This document shows, piece by piece, positions 50,398 through 58,940 of a stretch of 59,379 bases of DNA. Where the stretch lies: positions 1-59,379 of the forward strand of contig JAAEMK010000018.1 of the NCBI GenBank assembly GCA_024225635.1. Reading direction: 5' to 3'. Each line of letters opens with the position of its first letter. Within the stretch, counting starts at the first letter, position 1. The notes beneath the pieces were generated by a model. It did no database searches. It saw only the letters and a list, made by a program, of their open reading frames with translations, and had not been told where the DNA came from. The translations under genes and the position numbers were made by a program. Source of the DNA: Desulfobacteraceae bacterium. GTDB lineage: Bacteria; Desulfobacterota; Desulfobacteria; Desulfobacterales; Desulfobacteraceae.

Positions 50398-53300
50398 TAA
50401 AGTGAATAACCGGGAAAACGGTTCGGTGATTTTTACCGTGTCGGTAATACTTGTACTCGTTGCCCTTTGCGCATCCATGGTTGGTTTGTTCAGTTCTTCC
50501 ATCACCGGAACGGCACGGGTGAATCTTGGAGCAAAGGCTGAGTATCTTGCCCAGGGCGGATATCGCTATGCCGCCGGTGAGTATAAGCATGCGGGTGAGA
50601 CTGAATCCGACGAATGGGACAAGCTTACCGCCAGGGTGGACAGGCTGGCAACCCTTGATGACGAAACCGTAGCGTTAAGCGATGGGGATGGTAATGTTGC
50701 AGGGCGATTCACGATCCAGGTATACCCTTACTGGTTTCGAACAGACGAGGAATATGACAAGTCCGATAACCCCGTTACCATAGACGCAACCGCACCAGGT
50801 ACTCTTCCTCCGGGCTATAAATTTCCCGCTACGGGAAGCGTGAAGATCGGTTCGGTGTTTGTAAATTATACCCAGGGGCAGCAAAAAAAGGATTCCGATA
50901 CGGTTTCATTCAAAGTTGAGAATCTTCCAGGGGGGGCAAGGGTCAAGGAGTGGATCTGTTTTGCTTTTAAGCCGTCCGAACCTCAAACGGTCGCCAGGGA
51001 TGGTGATCTTGTCCTTTCTTCACTGGGGTATGCTGATTATAAGGATATTTTTCCCGAACGAAACGGCCAGTTTGAAGTGGATGGAGATACCTATTATTAC
51101 AGGGAGAGGAAACAAGGTTCGGTCAAACTGTCCGGCATTACGACGGATGACGGAGAAATGCCGCTTCAGATCAATTCAGACAGATATCTTGTGCTGAATC
51201 AGCAGACTGCTCTTGTCTGTAAAGGAAATGCGGGATCAGGCCCTCTTTCTTCGGAAAGAACAATAGAATTTAATGTGCCTGTTATGAATGAGACCTTTGA
51301 TCCGTCAGGTACAACTGAAAACCTTGACCTGTCCCACCCGGAAGAACCCCACCCGGTCAGTGATCATGATACTTTTTTTAATCTTGATCACTGGGATCAG
51401 TCAAAAGAGGAGCTTGATAAAGGTATCCGGGAAAGAATGGCAAGGCCCGGTTATGATGAGAAAGACCCCCTGTCCATACACACGGTTTTCGGACACCATG
51501 ATGATTATGTTACCTTTCAGAATTTCAATACCGTGGATCCCGACGCGGATTACTCTGCGATTCTGATGGAACACGGCCTTACGGAAAATACGCTCCGGGG
51601 CGTCTGGGGGACGGCCGCCGATAATGTCTATGTCGTCGGGGACGGGGGCGTTCTGCTTCACTATGACGGCGAGGACTGGACCTTGACCCATCCACGGGGC
51701 TGGACCGGGGATTTGAATGCCATCTGGGGCATTGCCGATGACCAGCGTTCCTGTGGAAACGACAAGGGCAAGTTCGTTGTTGCAGGCGATGGCGGCAAGG
51801 TAATGGTTTACCAGTCCGGCAGGTGGCATGACTGTCCGCATTATGGTTATAAGTCTTCACAAAATTTGTATGCGTTATGGGGCACAAGGTGGAACCACTT
51901 TGACGCATACGGCCAGGACCGGAGCAACCCTTACAACTGGGGAAGTTGTTCTCCCCAAAGGAGACTTCAAGACGCCGAAATCTACTGGAATTACGAAGGG
52001 CTTAATTTCAGATCTCTCTGGGCGACGGAATATTATTATGGCCGCAGGTGGGACCAGAATATATTATGCGGCAACCGCAGATTTCAAACCAGGTTTTGGA
52101 ACGGTCGGCACTGGGTCTATGGTTGGGTGGAGAAAGGCTTTATATTTCATGAATTTTTTCCCGATCCTGTTTACTTCTCCCAAAAACTTGCAGGTGTATG
52201 GGGAAGCTCTTTTGAAAATGTCTATACCGTGGGTGAAAACGGTTCCATGTGGCGGAATACCTCCGGAAAAATAAATAAAGATAGAAAATGGGTGCAACAA
52301 ACCGGAATTCCCATAAAAAATAATCTGAACGGCATTTATGGAATCGGCGAAGATTATATCTATGCCGTGGGGGACGACGGAACGATCATTTTTAACGGCG
52401 GGTCGGGATGGGAAAAGATCCCTACCGACAATCTGCCCGGGCTGGGAGACCTTTACAGCGTCTGGTCAAACGAGAAAACAGGTCTTTTTGCTGTTGGCGA
52501 ACACGGAAAGGTTGTGTCCCTTGGATACCCGGAAAATGATATTGCATATTACATTCTGCCTTTGAAAAAAAATGAAGCATTCAGGGAAAAATGGGAAAGC
52601 GGCGAAGACAGCGGATATCTCAGCTATGCAGTGCAGGTAAAGCAGGTCTGGGGTTCCAAGCTTGACTATGCCGCTTCCGGCATATGTTTCAGATGGCATG
52701 AATCTTCTGCCCATTCCGGAAAATTCGAAGGGTACGGCATATCGTTCATGCGGTACAGTGCATTCAGTGACGGTGTGAATGATTTCATACCGGATTCCAT
52801 GAAACCGGCCTACCGGGATACGGTATCTAAAAATGACAGGCCGCTTGTCGTATTGTGGAAGCAATATGTCAAAAATGGAAATGAAAAACGTATCTGGCTG
52901 GCATACAAGGATCTTTCAGATGATTCACGTCTTGTCACCGGTAATAAGATCTTCAGGGATCTTTCCACCCTGATTGTTCGTATCGATGAAAAAAGAATTA
53001 ACGGTTCCAGGGTAAACGATATCAATATATACTACGCCAATGCCTCAAAAAGTGCTCAAAATGGAGATACGCGTTGCGACAATACAATAAGGGAAGAATA
53101 TAACCCCACATTTGCTGATAAGAAATTTTCAGGCAGTATACAATGGCCGGATCATGATAACTGGACAGCACTGAAAGATTATTTCACACTGGTAAGCAAT
53201 GTTTCGACAGCCGTAAATCCTGTCGATGCTTCCTGCAGCCAGGTTGAAAATCCTGTCACCGGCGGCAAGGTGTACAAATGTGAAAATTACTGGATCGTCA

Positions 53301-53557
53301 ACCCTTCTCCCCAGGTGACCGGGGTTCAGCTTTTGAATGACAGGCATACCATACGTTCGGGAACTTTTACTTCACCGGAAGAAGGTGAGGGATTCGGAAC
53401 ACAGGAAGAAAGATGCGAGGTGGCGCTTCATGTATTTGGCGGTGTGGGGAAATCCTCACAGGTAAACAAACTTGCCGGTTTTGCCGATTTCGCGGTTCAG
53501 CTTGAATCCAATACCGGCGGCAGCGGCAGGACCGGAGGTTTTGGCAGGCTTAGGTAA
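50384..53557 (+). CDS. PilX-like protein with beta-propeller, probable pilus tip adhesin
   Basis: The 1057-residue protein has a PilX-type N terminus (NRENGSVIFTVSVILVLVALC, one membrane helix about 14-36, then AEYLAQGGYRYAAGEY). After a beta-rich region (about 60-395) come seven units of a repeat starting LxxVWG and centred on VYxVGDGGxxxxYDGxxW (about 400-715), which looks like a seven-bladed propeller. A further domain (about 716-1057) includes Cys pairs. Position after the minor pilins and size suggest a tip adhesin analogous to PilY1/PilX or MshQ. The ATG at 50384 sets the membrane helix at the N terminus; a longer reading from 50207 has no such feature. Confidence 0.78.
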   Translation: MAHIDKVNNRENGSVIFTVSVILVLVALCASMVGLFSSSITGTARVNLGAKAEYLAQGGYRYAAGEYKHAGETESDEWDKLTARVDRLATLDDETVALSDGDGNVAGRFTIQVYPYWFRTDEEYDKSDNPVTIDATAPGTLPPGYKFPATGSVKIGSVFVNYTQGQQKKDSDTVSFKVENLPGGARVKEWICFAFKPSEPQTVARDGDLVLSSLGYADYKDIFPERNGQFEVDGDTYYYRERKQGSVKLSGITTDDGEMPLQINSDRYLVLNQQTALVCKGNAGSGPLSSERTIEFNVPVMNETFDPSGTTENLDLSHPEEPHPVSDHDTFFNLDHWDQSKEELDKGIRERMARPGYDEKDPLSIHTVFGHHDDYVTFQNFNTVDPDADYSAILMEHGLTENTLRGVWGTAADNVYVVGDGGVLLHYDGEDWTLTHPRGWTGDLNAIWGIADDQRSCGNDKGKFVVAGDGGKVMVYQSGRWHDCPHYGYKSSQNLYALWGTRWNHFDAYGQDRSNPYNWGSCSPQRRLQDAEIYWNYEGLNFRSLWATEYYYGRRWDQNILCGNRRFQTRFWNGRHWVYGWVEKGFIFHEFFPDPVYFSQKLAGVWGSSFENVYTVGENGSMWRNTSGKINKDRKWVQQTGIPIKNNLNGIYGIGEDYIYAVGDDGTIIFNGGSGWEKIPTDNLPGLGDLYSVWSNEKTGLFAVGEHGKVVSLGYPENDIAYYILPLKKNEAFREKWESGEDSGYLSYAVQVKQVWGSKLDYAASGICFRWHESSAHSGKFEGYGISFMRYSAFSDGVNDFIPDSMKPAYRDTVSKNDRPLVVLWKQYVKNGNEKRIWLAYKDLSDDSRLVTGNKIFRDLSTLIVRIDEKRINGSRVNDINIYYANASKSAQNGDTRCDNTIREEYNPTFADKKFSGSIQWPDHDNWTALKDYFTLVSNVSTAVNPVDASCSQVENPVTGGKVYKCENYWIVNPSPQVTGVQLLNDRHTIRSGTFTSPEEGEGFGTQEERCEVALHVFGGVGKSSQVNKLAGFADFAVQLESNTGGSGRTGGFGRLR

Positions 53558-53579
53558 ACGTTGTCGGGGATATGAAAAA

Positions 53580-53864
53580 ATGAAAAAAATATCAATTATA
53601 GTTGTCTGGACGATGATCACCGTTTTACCGCTTTGCTTCCTCGAATTTTCAACAGCCCATGCCGCAACATGGGTCTATGATAATAATGGGGAAGCAGATA
53701 CCAAAGGTGTGCAAAACCGGAAAAAAAGCAAGCGTATGAACTCCTCTCGGACTTACATACAGGATAGAGAAACCGACAAGGGCAGGATTCTGGAGGAGAT
53801 GGACAAAAAACGCGGACAACAGAAAAAGAAATTTGAATCCGGCGGGCAGGGGAAAAAAGAATAA
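53580..53864 (+). CDS. Small secreted protein, end of pilus operon
   Basis: This 94-residue protein begins MKKISIIVVWTMITVLP, a signal peptide cleaved after about residue 28 (STAHA). The remainder is short, highly charged and K/R/Q/E-rich (EEMDKKRGQQKKKFESGG) and not recognised. It follows the PilX-like gene by 22 bp and precedes a hairpin terminator, so it is probably part of the same transcript. Role unknown. Confidence 0.65.
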   Translation: MKKISIIVVWTMITVLPLCFLEFSTAHAATWVYDNNGEADTKGVQNRKKSKRMNSSRTYIQDRETDKGRILEEMDKKRGQQKKKFESGGQGKKE

Positions 53865-53866
53865 CG

Positions 53867-53886
53867 GAGGATGCACGGGCATCCTC
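53867..53886. terminator. Hairpin terminator between convergent genes
   Basis: GAGGATGC-ACGG-GCATCCTC is a perfect 8-bp stem with a 4-nt loop, placed between the pilus operon end and the convergent PilZ gene. T-tracts are weak on both sides. Confidence 0.55.
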
Positions 53887-53901
53887 TACTTCGGAATTTG
53901 C

Positions 53902-54435
53902 CTATTCAGACATCTTTGCAAGTATGGAACCCATTATGGTTTCCGTTTTTGGTGGCAGGTCGATAAATTTAATGCCAATACTGTCCGGCGCATGCTGAAC
54001 GATCATGCCGGTTAACTGAAAAACAGGGGAATACCCTGGAAGGGAAAAACTTAATTCAATTTTTTGTTCATGCAAAAGAGCTTCCGGGTTCGTGATTTTC
54101 ATTCCACCGGGACTTATGTCCATTGATTGTTTTTGAAATGACTCTCCGTTTGCACGGCACTCAACATCCACAGTACACTTTATCCGGTTATGTTCTCTTT
54201 CTTCAAGGTTAAGGATGCCTGTGTCTTCCGGCTTTTTAATTGAGAAGTTGTATTTTTCAATGGTTTTCAGGAGCGCTTTCTTTTCCTCCCCGGAAAGTTC
54301 GGAGGCCAGTCTGATCAGGTAATGCGGTATGTCATTTTTTACTATTTCCCGTAGAATGAGGGATTGCTGCTCATCGGTCAAATCAAGTAGCGCACCAATC
54401 AACTGTCTGGTGATATTCGCGGACTCAAGGATCAT
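53902..54435 (-). CDS. PilZ domain protein
   Basis: The 177-residue protein has a helical N-terminal part and a C-terminal PilZ domain (about 90-175). The c-di-GMP motifs RxxxR (REHNR) and DxSxxG (DISPGG) are both present, so it probably binds c-di-GMP. The start MILES at 54435 is chosen because AAAGGAG lies 8 nt upstream; the longer reading to 54462 overlaps tetR. It is transcribed towards the pilus operon and may link c-di-GMP to pilus function. Confidence 0.85.
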   Translation of the reverse strand: MILESANITRQLIGALLDLTDEQQSLILREIVKNDIPHYLIRLASELSGEEKKALLKTIEKYNFSIKKPEDTGILNLEEREHNRIKCTVDVECRANGESFQKQSMDISPGGMKITNPEALLHEQKIELSFSLPGYSPVFQLTGMIVQHAPDSIGIKFIDLPPKTETIMGSILAKMSE

Positions 54436-54458
54436 ATTACAGTCTCCTTTATCATTTT

Positions 54459-55118
54459 TCATTCCCGGCCGGGGCGGTGAACCGGGCTTTTGCTTTTCTC
54501 AGTTTCAGTTTCAGCCAGGGCGGTGAAAAGCGTTTCCACCATGGTTCCGATGCGCTTCATGTGGCGCTGCCGTTCCCGGTCGCTTCTTCCCGGGTAGTTC
54601 TTGAATGCGATGAGGATGCCGCTCAAGCTGGAAAAGAGGGTGTGGGAGAGAAGCCGGGTATCTCCCTGGAAGCCCAGGCGCTTAAACAGGGTTTCCAGCA
54701 GGTCCATCACCTCCCTTGCGATGCCGTCAAGTTTTTCCACCGATCCGATGCTCGTGTTGCCGTGGAGGGCAAAGTGGGTGGTCATCCGCCACTGGGCCTC
54801 ATGGAGGAGATAGTAGTCCAGGAAGAGATCGATGACGCCCTGGATGGTGAGCGCTTCCGTCGTGTTGATGTGGTCCGCCAGGGCCTTGATGAAATCCCTG
54901 GTATCCCGCACCGTGATCTCCACATAGAGCTCCTCCTGGTTGGTGAAGTAGGTGTATATGGAGGATTTGGCGATTCCCGCCTTGCGGGCGATCTCCGCCA
55001 TGCTCACCCTGTCGTAGGTCTTTTCCCCGAACACGGTCCTTGCCGCTTCGATGATGAGCTCCTGTCTGTTTTCCCGTTCCTGTTTCTTCAGCCTGTTCAG
55101 GGTGTTGGTCTTTTTCAT
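54459..55118 (-). CDS. TetR/AcrR family transcriptional regulator
   Basis: The 219-residue protein has an N-terminal helix-turn-helix (about 20-62: IIEAARTVFGEKTYDRVSMAEIARKAGIAKSSIYTYF) and a helical ligand domain. It is divergent from the 2-hydroxyacyl-CoA dehydratase genes across a 187-bp gap with paired TAACGGT and ACCGTTA elements around the opposing promoter. It is therefore the likely repressor of that operon. The PilZ gene lies just downstream on the same strand. Confidence 0.9.
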   Translation of the reverse strand: MKKTNTLNRLKKQERENRQELIIEAARTVFGEKTYDRVSMAEIARKAGIAKSSIYTYFTNQEELYVEITVRDTRDFIKALADHINTTEALTIQGVIDLFLDYYLLHEAQWRMTTHFALHGNTSIGSVEKLDGIAREVMDLLETLFKRLGFQGDTRLLSHTLFSSLSGILIAFKNYPGRSDRERQRHMKRIGTMVETLFTALAETETEKSKSPVHRPGRE

Positions 55119-55184
55119 TTTAAACTGGTCTTCTCCATGTTGGTGTCTGGATCACGCATACCATTAAACCATGGCAATTTCAAG

Positions 55185-55227
55185 TAACGGTTGACATCTC
55201 GACCGGCGTTCAATATAAAGACCGTTA
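55185..55227 (+). promoter_or_regulatory. Promoter and operator-like repeat for dehydratase genes
   Basis: TTGACA (55191-55196) and TATAAA (55214-55219) are 17 bp apart. TAACGGT (55185-55191) and ACCGTTA (55221-55227) form an inverted pair enclosing the promoter, as expected for repression by the divergent TetR protein. Confidence 0.65.
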
Positions 55228-55305
55228 GACGCTGTTTTGTCTCGAGGTCACGGCAAATGCGGTTTTTTCCATGGATTTAACCCTAGGTTCTTCACGAGGA
55301 AAATA

Positions 55306-56424
55306 ATGGAACAATTCAAACGATTTCATGAGGTTGCGGCAGATCCGGCCGCCTATGCCGGGGAATGGAAGGAGCGGACCCGGGGCAGGGTGGTCGCCAC
55401 CCTGTGCAGCTATGCGCCCGAGGAGATTCTGCTGGCCGCCAATGTGCTCGGGTTCAGGATACTTGGCACGGAAAGCCCTATCACCCGGGCGGACGCCCAT
55501 TTGCAATCCTATTCCTGCACCCTGGTCCGGGGCGTCCTGGAGGAGGCCCTGGCCGGCCGGCTCGATTATATCGACGGGATCGTCTTTCCCCACACCTGCG
55601 ATTCCATCCAGCGGCTTTCCGATATCTGGCGGATGAACGTGAAAAACGGGTTTCACATGGATCTGGTGCTTCCGGCAGACCTCACCACCCTGGCCTCCCT
55701 TGACTACATGACCGCCATCATGGAAACCTTTGCCCGGGAGCTTGGGGAAAAGCTTGAAATCGAGATCACCCGGGAGGACCTTGGGGAGGCGGTCTCCACC
55801 TGCAATCAGATCCGGAGCGCCGTGATGAGGATCCATGACCTGCGGAACAGGGTGCCCGAGGCCATGGCCGGCACCGACCTCCATGCCATGGTCAAGGCCG
55901 GCATGGTGATGGACAGGAAAGAATTCCTCTCCCTGGTCGCCCCCCTTGCCGATGCCCTGGAAGCGGCACACCCCGCATCCCGGTTTTACGGCAAGCGGAT
56001 CATTGTCGCGGGCGGCCTCTGCAACATGCCCGATCTCTTTAATGTGATCGAACAGACCGGAAGCCGTGTGGTCATGGATGATCTTTGCACCGGATCACGG
56101 TTTTTCCAGGGAATCATCGAGCCGGACAGGGATATCTTCAGGGCCATTGCCCGCCGCTACCAGGGCCGGATCGTTTGTCCCGCAAAGCATTCGGGCCTCC
56201 GGGCCAGGGGAGAGGCCCTGGTTCGGATGGCCAGGGAGAGCCGGGCGGACGGGGTCATGTTTTTCTGCCTCAAGTTCTGCGATCCCTTTGGGTTTGATTA
56301 TCCGTACATCAAACAGATGCTTGACGAGAACCGGGTGCCCAGCATGCTCTGTGAGCTGGAGGATTCCCTGGTCGCGGACGGCCAGTTTGAGACACGGTGC
56401 CAGGCATTCATCGAGATGCTGTAA
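55306..56424 (+). CDS. 2-Hydroxyacyl-CoA dehydratase family subunit 1
   Basis: This belongs to the HgdB/BcrB/FldC-type D-component family (372 residues), which binds a [4Fe-4S] cluster and acts with a partner subunit and an ATP-dependent activator. Cluster-ligand Cys candidates are in LCSYAPEE (about 28-35), FPHTCDSIQRLSD (about 91-103) and FFCLKFCDPFGFDY (about 320-333). The start at 55306 has CGAGGA 5 nt upstream and gives MEQFKRF. Paired with the next gene it should form the heterodimer. The activator ATPase gene is not in the window; whether it is a dehydratase or a benzoyl-CoA reductase-like enzyme cannot be decided. Confidence 0.88.
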   Translation: MEQFKRFHEVAADPAAYAGEWKERTRGRVVATLCSYAPEEILLAANVLGFRILGTESPITRADAHLQSYSCTLVRGVLEEALAGRLDYIDGIVFPHTCDSIQRLSDIWRMNVKNGFHMDLVLPADLTTLASLDYMTAIMETFARELGEKLEIEITREDLGEAVSTCNQIRSAVMRIHDLRNRVPEAMAGTDLHAMVKAGMVMDRKEFLSLVAPLADALEAAHPASRFYGKRIIVAGGLCNMPDLFNVIEQTGSRVVMDDLCTGSRFFQGIIEPDRDIFRAIARRYQGRIVCPAKHSGLRARGEALVRMARESRADGVMFFCLKFCDPFGFDYPYIKQMLDENRVPSMLCELEDSLVADGQFETRCQAFIEML

Positions 56425-56527
56425 AACATGATCGCGCTCATCAATCGAGCGGATTACCGGGCAACGGTGCCGGGCATTCCTCAGGATGCCGTAACGCTTA
56501 GAACAAGTCATGGACAGGGGAGATCAG

Positions 56528-57772
56528 ATGAGCACAAAGGAGAACGCAAGGGACGGGGATAAAGAAAGAAGAAAGATAAGGTGTGTCAAGACCATGAAAG
56601 ATATCATGACCACCTATTATATCGATGCCAAAGCAGCGGAGGAGAATGGCAGGAAGGTGGCCTGGATCACCAGCGGGGGGCCGGTTGAACCCTTGATCGC
56701 CATGGATGTGATCCCGGTTTATCCGGAGAACCACGGCGCCATGATCGGCGCCACCAAAATGGGGGACGATTTGTGCGAAAGGGCCGAGGATATGGGGTAT
56801 TCCCGGGATCTTTGCTCCTACGCAAGATCGGATATCGCCTGCGCCACCATAAACGGCGGGCCCATCGGAGGACTGCCCCGGCCGGACATGCTGGTGTGCT
56901 GCAACAACATTTGCGGAACGGTTCTCAAGTGGTATGAAGTCCAGGCCCGGTATTTCAATGTGCCCCTCTTCATCCTTGACACCCCCATTACCCACACCGA
57001 TTATTCCAAGGCCCAGCACCGCTATGTGGCCGACCAGTTCAATAATTACATGGCATTCCTGGAAACCCATTGCGGCAAACCCTTTGATTTCGACCGCCTG
57101 GAGGAGGTGGGCAGGCTTTCGGTCAAGGGGCAGAAGCTGTGGCAGGCGGTCCTTGACACCACCATTAACAGGCCCGCCCCCATCAGCGCCTTTGACGCCT
57201 TTTTTCACCTGGCCCTCATCGTGACACTCCGGGGCACCAGGACGGCTGTGGATTATTACCAGGCGTTGCTGGATGAGATGAACGAGCGGGTGAGCCTCGG
57301 CATTTCCGCCGTTCCCAGGGAGGAGATCCGGCTCATGTGGGACAACCTTCCGGTGTGGTACCGCACCAAGTGGCTTTCCGATACATTTGCCGGCCATAAT
57401 GCCTGTCTCGTGGCCGACACCTACACCTCCGCCTGGTGCAGCTCCCTGCGTTTCCTGGATGAAAACGATTTTTTCAATTCCATGGTGGAGGGGTATTCGA
57501 GGATCTATCTGAACACCGGGGTGGATGCCATGGCCGAGGAGGTTCTTTCCATGGTGGAGCGTTATAAGGCCGACGGCCTTGTGATGCATTCCAACCGGAG
57601 CTGCAAGCCTTACTCCCTGGGGCAGTATGATATCCAGCGGATTGTCCGGGAGAGGGCCGGGGTGCCGGTTCTGGTCATGGAGGCCGACATGTGTGATTCC
57701 AGAAATTTTTCCGAAAGCCAGATTCAAACAAGGATAGATGCCTTTATGGAGCTTGTCAGGGCCAACCTTTGA
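56528..57772 (+). CDS. 2-Hydroxyacyl-CoA dehydratase family subunit 2
   Basis: This 414-residue partner subunit of the same family has motifs VAWITSGGPVEPLIAMDVIPVYPEN (about 43-67), CSYARSDIACATING (about 98-112), VCCNNICGT (about 123-131), MHSNRSCKPYSLGQ and VLVMEADMCDSRNF (about 362-394). The Cys residues fit iron-sulfur ligation. The ATG at 56528 has AGGGGAG nearby and is preferred to 56510. It lies 103 bp after subunit 1 in the same direction. Substrate unknown; a 2-hydroxyacyl-CoA or aromatic acyl-CoA are both possible. Confidence 0.88.
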   Translation: MSTKENARDGDKERRKIRCVKTMKDIMTTYYIDAKAAEENGRKVAWITSGGPVEPLIAMDVIPVYPENHGAMIGATKMGDDLCERAEDMGYSRDLCSYARSDIACATINGGPIGGLPRPDMLVCCNNICGTVLKWYEVQARYFNVPLFILDTPITHTDYSKAQHRYVADQFNNYMAFLETHCGKPFDFDRLEEVGRLSVKGQKLWQAVLDTTINRPAPISAFDAFFHLALIVTLRGTRTAVDYYQALLDEMNERVSLGISAVPREEIRLMWDNLPVWYRTKWLSDTFAGHNACLVADTYTSAWCSSLRFLDENDFFNSMVEGYSRIYLNTGVDAMAEEVLSMVERYKADGLVMHSNRSCKPYSLGQYDIQRIVRERAGVPVLVMEADMCDSRNFSESQIQTRIDAFMELVRANL

Positions 57773-57818
57773 CAGGGCAGGGCAGCCGTGAGAACCTTGC
57801 CTGGCAAGGAGATTCTTG

Positions 57819-57848
57819 TTGACACAACAAAGAAATTTCCCTTATAGT
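57819..57848 (+). promoter_or_regulatory. Promoter for substrate-binding-type gene
   Basis: TTGACA (57819-57824) and TATAGT (57843-57848) with an 18-bp spacer, about 75 bp before the start codon. Confidence 0.6.
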
Positions 57849-57923
57849 GACAAAGATTATTACTGTTTATCATTACAATGAGGTTTCTTTTACGGCTCGG
57901 ATCAAAACCTGGAGGTGGAAATA

Positions 57924-58862
57924 ATGGCGGACAAACCAATTTTAAAGATTGGGCATTTAAAAATAACGGATCATCTGATTCTCGGGGTCACGGATCTCAA
58001 GCTGAAAAAGGGTATGGAAAAATTTGAGCACTGTAATATTCAGGCAGTTCTCAAAAACGGCTGGAACGAGGTGGCCGACGCCCTGGCGACAAAGGCCCTC
58101 GACGGTGCGCTCATCCTCGCACCCACGGCCATGGATCTTTTCAAGTCCGGTGTGAACATGAAGCTCCTGCTTCTGGCACATCGTTCCGGAAGTATCCTGG
58201 TCAAGAACAAGAAGGCAAACATCCAGAAGATCGAAGATTTTGCCGGAAAGACCGTATTGATTCCCTATCAGCTTTCCGTCCATAACATGCTGTTCCACAG
58301 GCTTCTCTCGGAAAAGGGGTTGAAGCCGGGCAGGGCTGTTGAGAAGGACGTTGACGTGACCCTGGAGGTGGTGGCGCCGTTCCAGATGCCCGAGGCCCTC
58401 CAGTATGATGACGATGGAGAGATCGGCGGGTTTATCGTTGCCGAGCCCATTGGTTCCCAGGTGATCGCATCGGGTCTTGGAGAGGAATTCTACCTTTCAA
58501 AGGATCTCTGGCCGGCCCATCCCTGCTGCGTATTTGTCATGCGGGACGAGGTTATTGAAAAATATCCCGAGGCTGTTCAGGAGTTGACCACAAGCTTTGT
58601 TAAATCCGGACTTGCCATCGACGCCCAGCCGGAACCTGCCGCGGCCATCGGCGCCGAGTTCCTTTCCCAGGACAAGGCCGTGATCCAAAGGGTGCTGACC
58701 GAGCCTGCGGACCGCATCGGTACGGGAGAGCTCTTTCCGGTTCTCGAGGACCTGGATATCATCCAGAAATACATGATGGACCAGATGAAAATCATGACCA
58801 GCCTCGTCGATCTCGAAAAATTCGTTGATACACGGTTTGCCAAGGCGGCCGGGGCAAAATAG
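57924..58862 (+). CDS. NitT/TauT-like substrate-binding-fold protein, no signal peptide
   Basis: This 312-residue protein resembles periplasmic binding proteins of the nitrate/taurine/thiamine-precursor (SsuA/NMT1-like) class: ALATKALDGALILAPTAMDLFKSG, FAGKTVLIPYQLSVHNMLFHRLL, and GGFIVAEPIGSQVIASG. Unusually the N terminus (MADKPILKIGHLKITDH) has no signal peptide or lipobox, and no ABC permease or ATPase lies downstream in the window. GGAGGTGG lies about 8 nt before the ATG, which supports this start. It may be a cytosolic sensor or enzyme of this fold, or a protein exported by another route. Confidence 0.8.
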   Translation: MADKPILKIGHLKITDHLILGVTDLKLKKGMEKFEHCNIQAVLKNGWNEVADALATKALDGALILAPTAMDLFKSGVNMKLLLLAHRSGSILVKNKKANIQKIEDFAGKTVLIPYQLSVHNMLFHRLLSEKGLKPGRAVEKDVDVTLEVVAPFQMPEALQYDDDGEIGGFIVAEPIGSQVIASGLGEEFYLSKDLWPAHPCCVFVMRDEVIEKYPEAVQELTTSFVKSGLAIDAQPEPAAAIGAEFLSQDKAVIQRVLTEPADRIGTGELFPVLEDLDIIQKYMMDQMKIMTSLVDLEKFVDTRFAKAAGAK

Positions 58863-58873
58863 AAGAACTAATC

Positions 58874-58914
58874 AGGAGCAAGCGCCTGCACAAAGCTTCA
58901 GCTTGCTCCTTTTA
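58874..58914 (+). terminator. Intrinsic terminator
   Basis: AGGAGCAAGC (58874-58883) pairs with GCTTGCTCCT (58901-58910) followed by TTTTA. It ends the substrate-binding-type gene. Confidence 0.85.
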
Positions 58915-58940
58915 TAATCCCCCTTATTCTTTGTCTTCAG

